The notes under the pieces: model-generated
Database searches by the model: none
Seen by the model: the letters and a program-made list of their open reading frames with translations, nothing else
What the model was told of the DNA's origin: nothing
Source: an uncultured Bacteroides sp.
GTDB taxonomy: Bacteria > Bacteroidota > Bacteroidia > Bacteroidales > Bacteroidaceae
Assembly (NCBI GenBank): GCA_947074295.1
Contig: CAMTPC010000007.1
Location: 1 to 59,260 of the forward strand
DNA: 59,260 nucleotides
Reading direction: 5' to 3'
Shown: piece by piece, positions 36,099 through 44,516 of the stretch
How positions within the stretch are numbered: position 1 is the stretch's first letter
Layout of the letters: every line of letters starts with the position of its first letter
Made by a program: the position numbers and the translations under genes

Positions 36099-36992
36099 TT
36101 ATAAAGGCAAAGGATAAGCTTCAGTAGAGCCACCATCTTCCCATTCTTTGATGGAGATATTGGTATAGATTGTCACTCCGTCATGATTGATCGTAATCTC
36201 ATACTTCTTATTGCGTTCGATGTTTTGTGGAAGGTTCGCTTGCAGCTTGGTTTCTACACCTTGCATTGTCACCACAAATGTTGCCACAGGAGCTACATTT
36301 TTAGATTCATGGATATATAATAAGCCTTCTTTAAGTCCATTGGGCATTGTCGTGAAATCGCTAGCCATGAAACTTGCTGTCTTAAGCTGCGACGTTGCGG
36401 GTGTCAGTGCATTGCCGTGTAACCAACTACTTCTGTCTGCCAAGTTCCTGATTTCGCACGACTGTATCTGGATATCCGCCCCTGGCGTCACCTTTACATC
36501 GATACGCGACAATGAGCGCAGGAGTTCGATATTAACAGTAGCAGCTGTGATGGATGCAGTAGCTAACTCGGCTGTGTAATGCATCACAGGGAGTGTAGCG
36601 GCATAGTCTACGGGGGTAGTAGTGAGTTGTTGTAATTCGTTATAGCTTTTTCCGGACAAGGCAGAAAGGCTTATAGACATATCAGTATGATTACCCAATA
36701 CCAATATCTTTGACACCTTACTTTTGTCCAAAGATATAGTATAGAGATCATTGGCGCTTGTCATATCAGTCAAAACAGATGTTACTATATTGTTATTGTC
36801 AAATAGAAGCATATCGACACCAGAAAGCGATTCGCCAGAGAGATCTCCAGTGCGTGTCAGTTGTAATTGGTACTCGGAAGTTTCAGGAATGGTTTCATTG
36901 TCAAGATTGTTACAAGAGGAGGTGATTGCAGTTGTAGACAACAATAAAGAGAGACTTAAAAGTAAGCCTCCATTGATGAAGTTCTTTTTCAT
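36099..36992 (-). CDS. FimB/Mfa2-like fimbrial lipoprotein, short paralogue
   Basis: 297-residue lipoprotein, lipobox TSSC (Cys27) then NNLDNE. It consists almost only of the domain shared with the next gene: VDMLLFDNN, TTPVDYAATLP, LLRSLSR (157-163), LTPATSQLKT and IERNKKYEI (258-266), ending soon after a WEDGGS motif. The near-identical spacing of motifs shows that the pair arose by duplication, after which the second copy gained its C-terminal extension or this one lost it. First gene of a three-gene operon, with a promoter-like element about 60 bases upstream. Role: pilus anchor or structural subunit by family. Confidence 0.78.
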   Translation of the reverse strand: MKKNFINGGLLLSLSLLLSTTAITSSCNNLDNETIPETSEYQLQLTRTGDLSGESLSGVDMLLFDNNNIVTSVLTDMTSANDLYTISLDKSKVSKILVLGNHTDMSISLSALSGKSYNELQQLTTTPVDYAATLPVMHYTAELATASITAATVNIELLRSLSRIDVKVTPGADIQIQSCEIRNLADRSSWLHGNALTPATSQLKTASFMASDFTTMPNGLKEGLLYIHESKNVAPVATFVVTMQGVETKLQANLPQNIERNKKYEITINHDGVTIYTNISIKEWEDGGSTEAYPLPL

Positions 36993-37049
36993 ATCGGAAA
37001 AGAAGGGGATTAAGAATTAATAAATGTGTTAAGTTTTAATACAAGGACG

Positions 37050-37057
37050 CAAAGATA
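37050..37057 (-). promoter_or_regulatory. Candidate -7 element of the fimbrial-like operon
   Basis: On the minus strand this reads TATCTTTG, an exact TAnnTTTG match about 60 bases before the first gene. A GTTTTA stretch about 17 bases further upstream is a partial -33 match. Confidence 0.45.
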
Positions 37058-37189
37058 AGAGTTTACAGAAGATATAAAACTGTCATCGTGGTAAAAAACC
37101 ATGTAATGATGCTATACATTGCATCTTATTTAAGAAAACATTTCATTTAAGAAGCATGTTAAAGAAGTATAGACTGTAAGTAAACATAT

Positions 37190-37762
37190 ATGAACTATCA
37201 ATCAACTATCAACATTGGTGACAAGAGTTATCGCACACTACGTGACATCTTACCTGAAAGCGGTGAGTTGAAACTTCTGATTGTAGGCCGCACACCTAGT
37301 CTAGGGAGTATAGAGAAAGGACATTATTTCCAAGGCACACGGGGTAAATCACTCTGGAAACGCCTCAACGACTATGGAGTGCTAAAAGTGCCTCAAGGCG
37401 CATTTGCCGACGATTATCTGTTGGACAATGATTATGGCATCATACATCTTTCACAGATTCCGCGCGAATATCTTCAACTGGACACTCACCAATACCACAA
37501 GGGCTATAATCGTCTGATGGCTATAGTGAGGATATACAGGCCAAAGCTTCTGCTTTTTTCTTATAAGAATGCACTGGATGGAGTGCTGGCAGCAATTCAT
37601 GTCAAGGATACACAGACGAAGTATGGTTTCAATCCCCAATATGAGGATCTATTTGATGGAGTGCCACTGTTCGTTTTTCCTATGCCTGGAACACCTTGCA
37701 CCAAAGCGGAAGCACAAGTATGTATGGATAATCTGGTGAGCTTTATGAAAGGGCTAAGGTGA
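37190..37762 (+). CDS. Uracil-DNA-glycosylase-fold (MUG-like) protein with altered active-site motif
   Basis: 190 residues, the size of MUG/TDG-type glycosylases. The N-terminal layout LLIVGRTPSLGSIEKGHYF, then SLWKRLNDYGVL, follows the MUG pattern (GINPG...S...G..F, then FW..L...G). Near the C-terminus VFPMPGTPCTKAEA sits where MUG has its second, DNA-binding motif. The catalytic Asn of GINPG is replaced by Thr (GRTPS), and the Asn of the second motif is also absent. It may be inactive, use another residue, or work on a different base. The DUF488 gene overlaps its stop (TGATG), so the two are coexpressed. Confidence 0.65.
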   Translation: MNYQSTINIGDKSYRTLRDILPESGELKLLIVGRTPSLGSIEKGHYFQGTRGKSLWKRLNDYGVLKVPQGAFADDYLLDNDYGIIHLSQIPREYLQLDTHQYHKGYNRLMAIVRIYRPKLLLFSYKNALDGVLAAIHVKDTQTKYGFNPQYEDLFDGVPLFVFPMPGTPCTKAEAQVCMDNLVSFMKGLR

Positions 37763-38295
37763 TGCAAAAGACGATTTGGACTATCGGCCACTCCACGCAT
37801 AGCATCGAGGAGTTTGTCAGACTACTACAACAGTATCATATCGAGCAGATTGCTGATGTGCGCAAGCTGCCTGGGTCCAACCGCTTCCCGCAGTTTAATA
37901 GCGAGGAGTTGGCCCGATCGTTGCGCACGCAGGGAATAGGTTACTCGTATTTTAAGTTGTTGGGCGGTTTGCGCCCCAGTAAGAAGGATTCGAAGAATAC
38001 TGCATGGCGCAACAAATCTTTCCGCAACTATGCCGACTATATGGAGACAAATTCTTTTAAGGAGGGAATAGAGCTGCTTGAAAGGTATGCTCTATTTCGA
38101 CCTACTGCAATCCTATGTGCGGAGGTGCTGTGGTGGCGCTGTCATCGCTCCATGATAGCCGATTACATGAAGTCCAGGGGATGGCAGGTGATACATATCC
38201 AGAATCTTACTTCCTCAAAAGAACATCCTTATACGGCGGTAGCGAATATCGTGGATGGCGAGTTGTGCTATTGTGGGAAGGAGAAAACACAATAA
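37762..38295 (+). CDS. DUF488 family protein
   Basis: Cytosolic protein of 177 residues from the ATG at 37762; a GTG at 37759 would add one residue. DUF488 signatures are clear: IWTIGHSTHSIEEFVRLL at the N-terminus, IADVRKLPGSNRFPQF (about 31-46), LCAEVLWWRCHRSMIADY (about 116-133, the Cys/His motif) and a C-terminal LCYCG. The biochemical role of DUF488 is unknown. It overlaps the MUG-like gene in a TGATG junction, and the pairing points to a nucleic-acid-related role (inference). Confidence 0.88.
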   Translation: MQKTIWTIGHSTHSIEEFVRLLQQYHIEQIADVRKLPGSNRFPQFNSEELARSLRTQGIGYSYFKLLGGLRPSKKDSKNTAWRNKSFRNYADYMETNSFKEGIELLERYALFRPTAILCAEVLWWRCHRSMIADYMKSRGWQVIHIQNLTSSKEHPYTAVANIVDGELCYCGKEKTQ

Positions 38296-38389
38296 TCACT
38301 GATCATGAAAGGTTCATACACAATGGCTTTAGTGGCTTGCCTTTCTTATCTTAGGCAGTTGCATCCCATGACTGCGATAATTCGTCTTC

Positions 38390-39520
38390 TTACTTCAACA
38401 CATCCACAGGCCAGTGGTAACTACCGGGTTTTAGGGTGAGATACAAACCCGGTTGAGCAAGTGGCTGCAAACGTATAATACCGGGTGCCAATTGCCCTAT
38501 CACTTCGAACTCATGCCATCCGAGGGTTTCTATGACCTCATAGGCTGTGGCCCCTCCTTCGATAGCGAGTTCTTTGACATCTTGCAAATAGATGATATGC
38601 GAACACACTTCAGCCATGATATGTTTCAAGCGCTGCGCATAAGCGGGGTCTTTAGACACAGGTTGATTGATGGTAACTACCAACCGATGCTGCTGTTCGT
38701 AAAGATGATTCAAAGCATTGAACCAATCGTGTGGCGACTGGTTGCCATGAAAGACTTCCGTGGGCATAGGTGCTACGGGCACATGCCAGGATTGCAACTC
38801 TTCTAAGAGGGCATTGTGATGAATGGTGCTACCACAAATCAGCAATAATCTATCTGCAGTAAGTCTTTGCGGCTCTTTCGAGCGATTATCCACTCCTAAC
38901 TTATGCGTCAAGAAAGCTTTAAAGAAGCTGCTCCCACCAGCAGGAAGCCAGTGGGAAGGCAACTGTTTAGAATAATCCGCAAGTTCCACCTCAGCAGAAA
39001 CATTACCTACAGTTATGGGATGGGCGGTAATGGGAAGCGGTCCTTGCGGATCTATAAGTGTACCACCACCAAGCAACTCCAGCACATCATTACTTCGAGC
39101 GGGGAACTCCGGATCATGATAAAACGGAGTCTGGATGATGGGTTGTTGGTTTACGTAATAAATGCCTCCAATGATTTGCCTACCCAATGAGGGATTGGCA
39201 GGGAGCAACAAAGCACCTTGTTTGTCCGTAGCTTCCAGCAGCGCTTCCAGCTCGGCAAGCACGTGTCCACGCAGCACAGAGTCGGTTTTCTTGAACAGTG
39301 TGTCAATACCTAACGCTGTCAATTTTTTACCCAGCGCAAGCGATTGTGAGATGGCTTCTTCTTTGGGCAAAGAGCGTGTATTAGTGATGCATACTAATAA
39401 GTCACACGCAGGCAAATGATCCTCCAATTGACGCGTCAAGACCACTTTCAAACCATAGTCATAGCCTATCCCGGCTATCTCGGCTGCTCCTGTTATATCA
39501 TCGGCAATAACGGCTATCAC
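38390..39520 (-). CDS. Four-carbon acid sugar kinase (DUF1537 family, DtnK/OtnK-like)
   Basis: 376 residues. DUF1537 kinases phosphorylate tetronic acids such as D-threonate, L-threonate or D-erythronate derivatives at O4. The N-terminal sugar-acid domain has IADDITGAAEIAGIG and KKTDSVLRGHV; the nucleotide-binding domain has LLICGSTIHHN and a C-terminal LTLKPGSYHWP in place of the usual LKxGxFG. It is somewhat shorter than many members (about 420), but both domains are present. Its start shares the base at 39520 with the end of pdxA2. The kinase-PdxA2 pair is the known D-threonate pathway pairing, yielding dihydroxyacetone phosphate. Confidence 0.88.
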   Translation of the reverse strand: MIAVIADDITGAAEIAGIGYDYGLKVVLTRQLEDHLPACDLLVCITNTRSLPKEEAISQSLALGKKLTALGIDTLFKKTDSVLRGHVLAELEALLEATDKQGALLLPANPSLGRQIIGGIYYVNQQPIIQTPFYHDPEFPARSNDVLELLGGGTLIDPQGPLPITAHPITVGNVSAEVELADYSKQLPSHWLPAGGSSFFKAFLTHKLGVDNRSKEPQRLTADRLLLICGSTIHHNALLEELQSWHVPVAPMPTEVFHGNQSPHDWFNALNHLYEQQHRLVVTINQPVSKDPAYAQRLKHIMAEVCSHIIYLQDVKELAIEGGATAYEVIETLGWHEFEVIGQLAPGIIRLQPLAQPGLYLTLKPGSYHWPVDVLK

Positions 39521-40557
39521 TATTTCTGCATTTTACGATTTTCGGCCATCTTAGCGGCATAGTCGACTGATAGCAACAGGGCTTCGGGGCTAGCAATGCC
39601 TTTACCTGCTACATCGAATGCTGTGCCGTGGTCCACTGACACACGGATGATGGGTAAGCCCAAAGTGATGTTGACACCTTTCACGCTCTTCATCTTCTTG
39701 GTTTCGGGATCCCAGTTAAAACCTACCACTTTAAAGGGGATATGGCCTTGATCGTGATACATCGCCACACAGCCATCAAAAAAGCCACCTTTGGCTTTGG
39801 CAAAGAGAGTATCGGGAGGCACTGGACCTTCTACCAAATGACCTTTGGCTTTCAGTTCCTCTACTGCAGGTACAATCTCTTGTGCCTCTTCGTAGCCAAA
39901 CAGTCCATTATCACTAGAATGCGGATTGAGGCCTGCAATACCAATCTTCGGGTTTTCGATACCAAACTGGCGGCAAGCATCTTCGAGCAGAAGGGCAACT
40001 GTCATGATACGTTCTTTCTTCACCATGTCACACGCTTGGCGCAAAGGTACGTGAGTAGATACGTGGATCACACGCAGAAACTCATCGGCCAATAGCATGG
40101 CATATTTCTTCGTATCGGTGTAGTGTGCATAGATCTCTGTATGACCCGAGAAATGATGTCCTGCCAAATTCAGTGATTCTTTGTTGAGCGGTGCCGTCAC
40201 CGTGCCATCCACTTCGTTGGCCATAGCCAGTTCGATGGCTTTGATCACAGACTGGAAAGCAGCGTTGCCACATTGTGCCGACACTTTACCGAACTCATGT
40301 TGGTCAATGTCAATCAGTTTCAGGTCGATCACATCCATCGTGCCTTTCTCGAACTTCGCTTCGCTCACGTTCTCGATAGCGTTTACCGCTAAGGGCAGAT
40401 TGAGCAGTTGGATGGCTTTCTCCATCACTGCTGCATCACCTGTCACCACTGGGCGACATTGTGTATAGACCACATCATTGCAGAATGCCTCGGCCACAAT
40501 CTCGGGCCCGATGCCAGCAGGATCACCCATGGTGATCGCTAATATAGGTAGTTTCAT
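39520..40557 (-). CDS. pdxA2: PdxA2-type 4-phospho-tetronate dehydrogenase (PdxA family)
   Basis: 345-residue NAD-dependent oxidative decarboxylase. PdxA family marks are ITMGDPAGIGPEIVAE at the N-terminus, TAPLNKESL, a metal-site His in FSGHTEIYAHYT, NPHSSDNGLFG and MYHDQGHIPFK, and the C-terminal SVDHGTAFDVAGKG. True PdxA makes a vitamin B6 precursor; the DUF1537 kinase directly downstream argues for PdxA2, which oxidises a 4-phospho-tetronate and releases CO2 to give dihydroxyacetone phosphate. It is encoded 14 bases after the alcohol dehydrogenase. A housekeeping PdxA function cannot be excluded from this window alone. Confidence 0.85.
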   Translation of the reverse strand: MKLPILAITMGDPAGIGPEIVAEAFCNDVVYTQCRPVVTGDAAVMEKAIQLLNLPLAVNAIENVSEAKFEKGTMDVIDLKLIDIDQHEFGKVSAQCGNAAFQSVIKAIELAMANEVDGTVTAPLNKESLNLAGHHFSGHTEIYAHYTDTKKYAMLLADEFLRVIHVSTHVPLRQACDMVKKERIMTVALLLEDACRQFGIENPKIGIAGLNPHSSDNGLFGYEEAQEIVPAVEELKAKGHLVEGPVPPDTLFAKAKGGFFDGCVAMYHDQGHIPFKVVGFNWDPETKKMKSVKGVNITLGLPIIRVSVDHGTAFDVAGKGIASPEALLLSVDYAAKMAENRKMQK

Positions 40558-40571
40558 GCGTACTTCGTTGT

Positions 40572-41717
40572 TTAAAAGAGTTGTTGATAAATAGCTTTCG
40601 CGTCTTCAAATGTCAGTTCGCGTGGATTGTTGACCAATAGACGTGTCACTTTCATAGCCGATGCCGCTAGTTCGTCCACTTTATCGGGCGTGATGCCCAG
40701 TTCAGAAAGCTTGGTCGGGATGCCACAAGCTTTTGACAGATTCTCCATATAGGCGATACCAGCTTCGGCTGTCGCTTTTTCGCTACCTTGATCGGCAATG
40801 CCGAAAGCACGTGCGATATTGGCAAACTTGCCTATATTGGTTTCTAAGTTATAGGCCATGACTGGAGGCAATAAGATCGCATTGGACAGACCGTGCGAGA
40901 TATGGTACTCGCCACCTAGTGGATAGGACAAAGCATGTACCGCTGCCGTGTTGACAGGGCCCAGGCAAAGACCACCATAATAGCTACCCAGACAAAGTGC
41001 TTCACGTGCTTCGAGATCATTACCATCTTTCACAGCTTTCTCTAGGTTTGCAGCTATCAGGCGGATACCCTCTAGAGCATAACAATCGATCACCTCGTGG
41101 GCAAACTTATTGGTATAAGCTTCGATACAATGCGATAACGCATCCATACCTGTTTCGGCAGTAATCTTAGCGGGTACTGTGCAGGTCAGTTTTGGATCGA
41201 TATAAACCACATCGGCTACTAAAAAGGGCGATACAATACCTTTTTTCAGGTGCTCGTCTTCATCAAGCAAGATGGAATTGGGTGAGACTTCACTACCAGT
41301 TCCCGCTGTAGTGGGCAGACAAGCCAACCACACGCCTTTCTGTTTAATGAAACCGATACCAAACACTTCGGAAGCCTTCTGCTCGCTATAGACCAAGGCG
41401 GCAAGCAGTTTGGCCACATCGAGCACACTACCACCACCGATACCTACCACGCTATCGATATGCAACGCACGAGCCTCTTCCAAGATAGCGTTGAACTCAT
41501 TGAGTGTAGGCTCGCCCAATATCTTATCGTAAATAGAGACTGTAACACCTGCCGTCTCGAGTTTCTCGATGATAGGCTGTATCAATGGCAAGATGGGAGG
41601 GGCTGTAAGCAACATCAGTTTGCGGTGTGACAATGCCAGGTAATCAGTTGCAAATTGGTCGATACAACCCGAACCGAATTCGATTTTCGAAGGTTGCAGC
41701 AGTTTGATATTTTTCAT
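40572..41717 (-). CDS. Iron-containing (group III) alcohol dehydrogenase
   Basis: 381 residues. Fe-ADH fold with the nucleotide loop GIGGGSVLDVAKLLA (about 93-107), TTAGTGSEVSPNSIL, and the metal-binding residues in ETGMDALSHCIEAYTN, HALSYPLGGEYHISHGL and the following ILLPPVM. Enzymes of this group reduce aldehydes (lactaldehyde, glycolaldehyde) or oxidise hydroxyacids. Within the operon it could remove an aldehyde released by the DapA-family aldolase, or act on the sugar acid itself. It lies between the symporter and pdxA2, all on the minus strand with short gaps. Confidence 0.92.
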   Translation of the reverse strand: MKNIKLLQPSKIEFGSGCIDQFATDYLALSHRKLMLLTAPPILPLIQPIIEKLETAGVTVSIYDKILGEPTLNEFNAILEEARALHIDSVVGIGGGSVLDVAKLLAALVYSEQKASEVFGIGFIKQKGVWLACLPTTAGTGSEVSPNSILLDEDEHLKKGIVSPFLVADVVYIDPKLTCTVPAKITAETGMDALSHCIEAYTNKFAHEVIDCYALEGIRLIAANLEKAVKDGNDLEAREALCLGSYYGGLCLGPVNTAAVHALSYPLGGEYHISHGLSNAILLPPVMAYNLETNIGKFANIARAFGIADQGSEKATAEAGIAYMENLSKACGIPTKLSELGITPDKVDELAASAMKVTRLLVNNPRELTFEDAKAIYQQLF

Positions 41718-41743
41718 CTTTTCAGTGTATAATTGTTTTCATT

Positions 41744-43369
41744 TTAGTCGGCTTCATAGGCAGATGCAGCACTTTGTACAGCACCACCATCTAGGACAGC
41801 CTTCTTATTTAATTTTTCTTCTTTCTTCATTCTGAGATAGCCATGAATGGTCAACTCTTCGGGTGCATTCTCCTCGAAGTAGAACAGACTGGCAATGTAG
41901 CCCACTACCAATAGCACGATGTGGCTATACACGCCCAACATCAGCTTGTGGTGAGTGTAGTTCAATGCACCCAAGTCGAGCAGGATACGTTTGTTGGCAC
42001 CCACACCGATAGGGGTGGATGTCAGCATGGCATAGGCTGTGAACGCCATAGCTGCCGCAATGCCCCAGTAGAGGCCTTTTTTGTTGGCCCGTTTCGAGAA
42101 GAGTCCTAATAATAGGATACCTACGATACCAGCCGAGAAGATGGCATAGAGTTGGAACACTACGCCCAACACTCCTTCGCCCTCCCAGATAGCATAGAGC
42201 ATGGATACTCCGATAGCAGCGATACCTGCGATGAAGACGATATAACGCCCCACCTTGAGTTGACGCTTGTCTTCGGCTTTGGGACGGAGTTTCAAATAGT
42301 AATCTTGCACACCGATAGCTGCCAGACAGTTGATGTCTGAGTCGAGACTTGAGATGGCACCTGCTGCCAACGCGGCTATTATCAGCCCCTTGATACCAAC
42401 AGGTAATTGGGTGGAGATAAAGTAAGGAAATACTTCATCGGCCTTCAACCCTTCGGGCAAGCCGTGTGCGATATCCGAGCGATAGAACACAATCAGGGCA
42501 ATACCAATTACCATGAAGAGGGTCCAGATGGGCAAGCTGGTGAATACACCAATATAGGCGGCTTTCTTGGCTGCCTTGTCGCTCTTGGCAGTAATATAGC
42601 GTTGCACGATGGTCTGGTCTGTACCATATTTCTGAATGGCATAGAAGATACCGTTGAACGCCAATACCCAGAAAGTGGCATCCACAAAATCCCACGAATA
42701 ATTAGCAGACTTGACATGCGTCACGATCTCGGCACCTACATTCTGAATACCATTTTCGGGGCGGAACAAGAGAATGGAAATACAAATGGCACCTCCTAGT
42801 ATCAGCATGAAACCCTGAATCACATCCATCCAGATCACCGCTTCGATACCTCCCATCAGAGTGAGTGCGGTGACAGCTATACCGAGCACAACGATAATCA
42901 GGATGATGTCCATATTCATGAAGCGGCTCATGGCCAGACTCACTAGGAATAACACTGTACCCATCTTGGAAAAGTGTCCCAACACGAAAGCAGACGATCC
43001 ATAGAAACGGGCAAAACGACCGAAACGCCGCTCAAAATACTCGTAGACACTGAGCTTGATTACACGACGGAATAGCGGAACGATAAAGCCAATCATGCAA
43101 ACTAGAACGATGGGAACCATCATGCCTTGTACCAATAGTATCCAGTCTCCAGCAAATCCCGATCCGGGATAGGCCAAAAAAGTGACACTACTAATGAGTG
43201 TGGCGAATATCGACATACCGATGGCCCATGAAGGGATGTTTCGGCCTCCGGCAAAATATTGCTCGGTGCCCTTCTGGCGGTGTGCGAAGTAGTAGCCTAT
43301 GCCAATGGCAAATAATATAGAGGCGATGACAATGCTAAAGTCAATCCAATGTAATCCGGTGTTTTCCAT
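41744..43369 (-). CDS. Sodium:solute symporter (SSS family)
   Basis: 541-residue inner-membrane protein with about 13-14 hydrophobic segments. SSS signatures are GIGYYFAHRQKGTEQYFAGG after the first TM, WAIGMSIFATLISSVTFLAYPG, and AALAAGAISSLDSDINCLAA (about 338-357), the region around the second Na+ site. Family members take up sugars, sialic acid, carboxylates or proline. Gene context points to a sugar acid. It starts 25 bases after the aldolase gene and precedes the alcohol dehydrogenase. Confidence 0.92.
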   Translation of the reverse strand: MENTGLHWIDFSIVIASILFAIGIGYYFAHRQKGTEQYFAGGRNIPSWAIGMSIFATLISSVTFLAYPGSGFAGDWILLVQGMMVPIVLVCMIGFIVPLFRRVIKLSVYEYFERRFGRFARFYGSSAFVLGHFSKMGTVLFLVSLAMSRFMNMDIILIIVVLGIAVTALTLMGGIEAVIWMDVIQGFMLILGGAICISILLFRPENGIQNVGAEIVTHVKSANYSWDFVDATFWVLAFNGIFYAIQKYGTDQTIVQRYITAKSDKAAKKAAYIGVFTSLPIWTLFMVIGIALIVFYRSDIAHGLPEGLKADEVFPYFISTQLPVGIKGLIIAALAAGAISSLDSDINCLAAIGVQDYYLKLRPKAEDKRQLKVGRYIVFIAGIAAIGVSMLYAIWEGEGVLGVVFQLYAIFSAGIVGILLLGLFSKRANKKGLYWGIAAAMAFTAYAMLTSTPIGVGANKRILLDLGALNYTHHKLMLGVYSHIVLLVVGYIASLFYFEENAPEELTIHGYLRMKKEEKLNKKAVLDGGAVQSAASAYEAD

Positions 43370-43394
43370 GCTTCAGTTCTGAGTAGTTAATAGG

Positions 43395-44312
43395 TTATGT
43401 CAATTGTGCGATACGCTCGCGAATTAGTTCTTTCTGTCCTGCTGATAGTGACGTGAGTGGCGGTAGCATCTGAGCCGTACAGACATTTTTCAATTCCAAC
43501 ATATACTTCAATGCCGCCAACGAATCGCCCAAAGTGAAACCTTTTTGGTAAACCTGGCAGATGGTGTTGGTTTGTTGCTGTATCTCGAGTGCCTTCTCAT
43601 GAAGTCCAGCTGTGGCCATCGCGTATAGTTTGTTGTAAAGATCAGGGATATAATTGCCCCCACTAGGCACAATACCTACGGCACCTCGCTCTAAGGCAAT
43701 AGCCGAGTTGGCTGCACAGCCACAGAAATAAACGAAGTCTTCGCGCTCGGCAGCAAAGTCCATAATCTGCTTCATGCGTTCGTCATTGTTCTCCGAGTCC
43801 TTGATACCAACTATGTTGGGATGATAGGCCAAACGTTTCACTATATCAACAGGTATTGACATGTGTGTTGTCAACGTGATATTGTAGAGCATAAAAGGTA
43901 CCGGACAAGCATCTGCCATATCTGTATAATAGCGATACATCTGCTCGTCGGTCAGAGCATAGTAGGATGGCAATGTAGCTACCAACACATCTGCTCCAGC
44001 AGCTATATAAGGCGCCATCGACTTGTATTGATCAGCTACCACAGTGCCGGTGAGCGCCACATAGATAGTGACTTTGCCTTTGGCTACTTTGGCCACCGTT
44101 TCAATCAGTTCGATAGCATCAACTGAACTAACCGATTGTCCTTCGCCTGTAGTACCCATCAGCAAAGGGTGAATGCCATTGTCTACAAACGACTGTGCAA
44201 TGCGTGCCACTGCCTCTTTATCAAGTTTCATATCTTCGGTCACCGGAGTCACCATGGGCACTACTACGCCTCTGTACAATTGTTTTATATTCATTTCAGT
44301 ATATTGTTTCAT
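43395..44312 (-). CDS. DapA/NanA-family class I aldolase or dehydratase
   Basis: 305 residues, TIM barrel with Schiff-base Lys171 in GIKDSEN, the carboxylate loop MGTTGEG, and Tyr in FMLYNIT. Family members are dihydrodipicolinate synthase, N-acetylneuraminate lyase and 2-keto-3-deoxy-sugar-acid aldolases or dehydratases. As first gene of an operon with a symporter, Fe-ADH, PdxA2 and a tetronate kinase, a 2-keto-3-deoxy acid aldolase role is more likely than lysine biosynthesis. An internal Met at residue 7 (MNIKQL) could be the true start. No clear promoter was seen in the ~200 bases upstream. Confidence 0.85.
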   Translation of the reverse strand: MKQYTEMNIKQLYRGVVVPMVTPVTEDMKLDKEAVARIAQSFVDNGIHPLLMGTTGEGQSVSSVDAIELIETVAKVAKGKVTIYVALTGTVVADQYKSMAPYIAAGADVLVATLPSYYALTDEQMYRYYTDMADACPVPFMLYNITLTTHMSIPVDIVKRLAYHPNIVGIKDSENNDERMKQIMDFAAEREDFVYFCGCAANSAIALERGAVGIVPSGGNYIPDLYNKLYAMATAGLHEKALEIQQQTNTICQVYQKGFTLGDSLAALKYMLELKNVCTAQMLPPLTSLSAGQKELIRERIAQLT

Positions 44313-44475
44313 TTCTAATCTATTTCGTAAACTCTATTATAAGATTGTTTTTGAGTGAATTTGTACCCATCGAGAAGAGAAAAAATAAGGAATCGGGAAA
44401 TAACTTACTGCTACTATTGTGCAAGCTTTAATAGAAATTAGTAGAAAGTAGATGCGAAATATTAGCATTTATCAC

Positions 44476-44483
44476 TACATTTG
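44476..44483 (+). promoter_or_regulatory. Candidate -7 element for xth
   Basis: TACATTTG is an exact TAnnTTTG match 33 bases before the exonuclease III start. No well-placed TTTG partner is seen. Confidence 0.4.
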
Positions 44484-44516
44484 TTTAAAACAAGAAAATA
44501 ATAAAAACACCACTAT

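Noticed and set aside
36187..36579. Plus-strand open frame of 130 codons inside the short Mfa2-like gene
   Set aside because: The minus-strand frame has a lipobox and motifs shared with its paralogue, so the plus frame is a shadow.
43395..44312. Biosynthetic dapA (lysine pathway)
   Set aside because: The aldolase fold fits, but the gene heads a sugar-acid operon with a symporter, dehydrogenases and a tetronate kinase, so a catabolic member is more likely.
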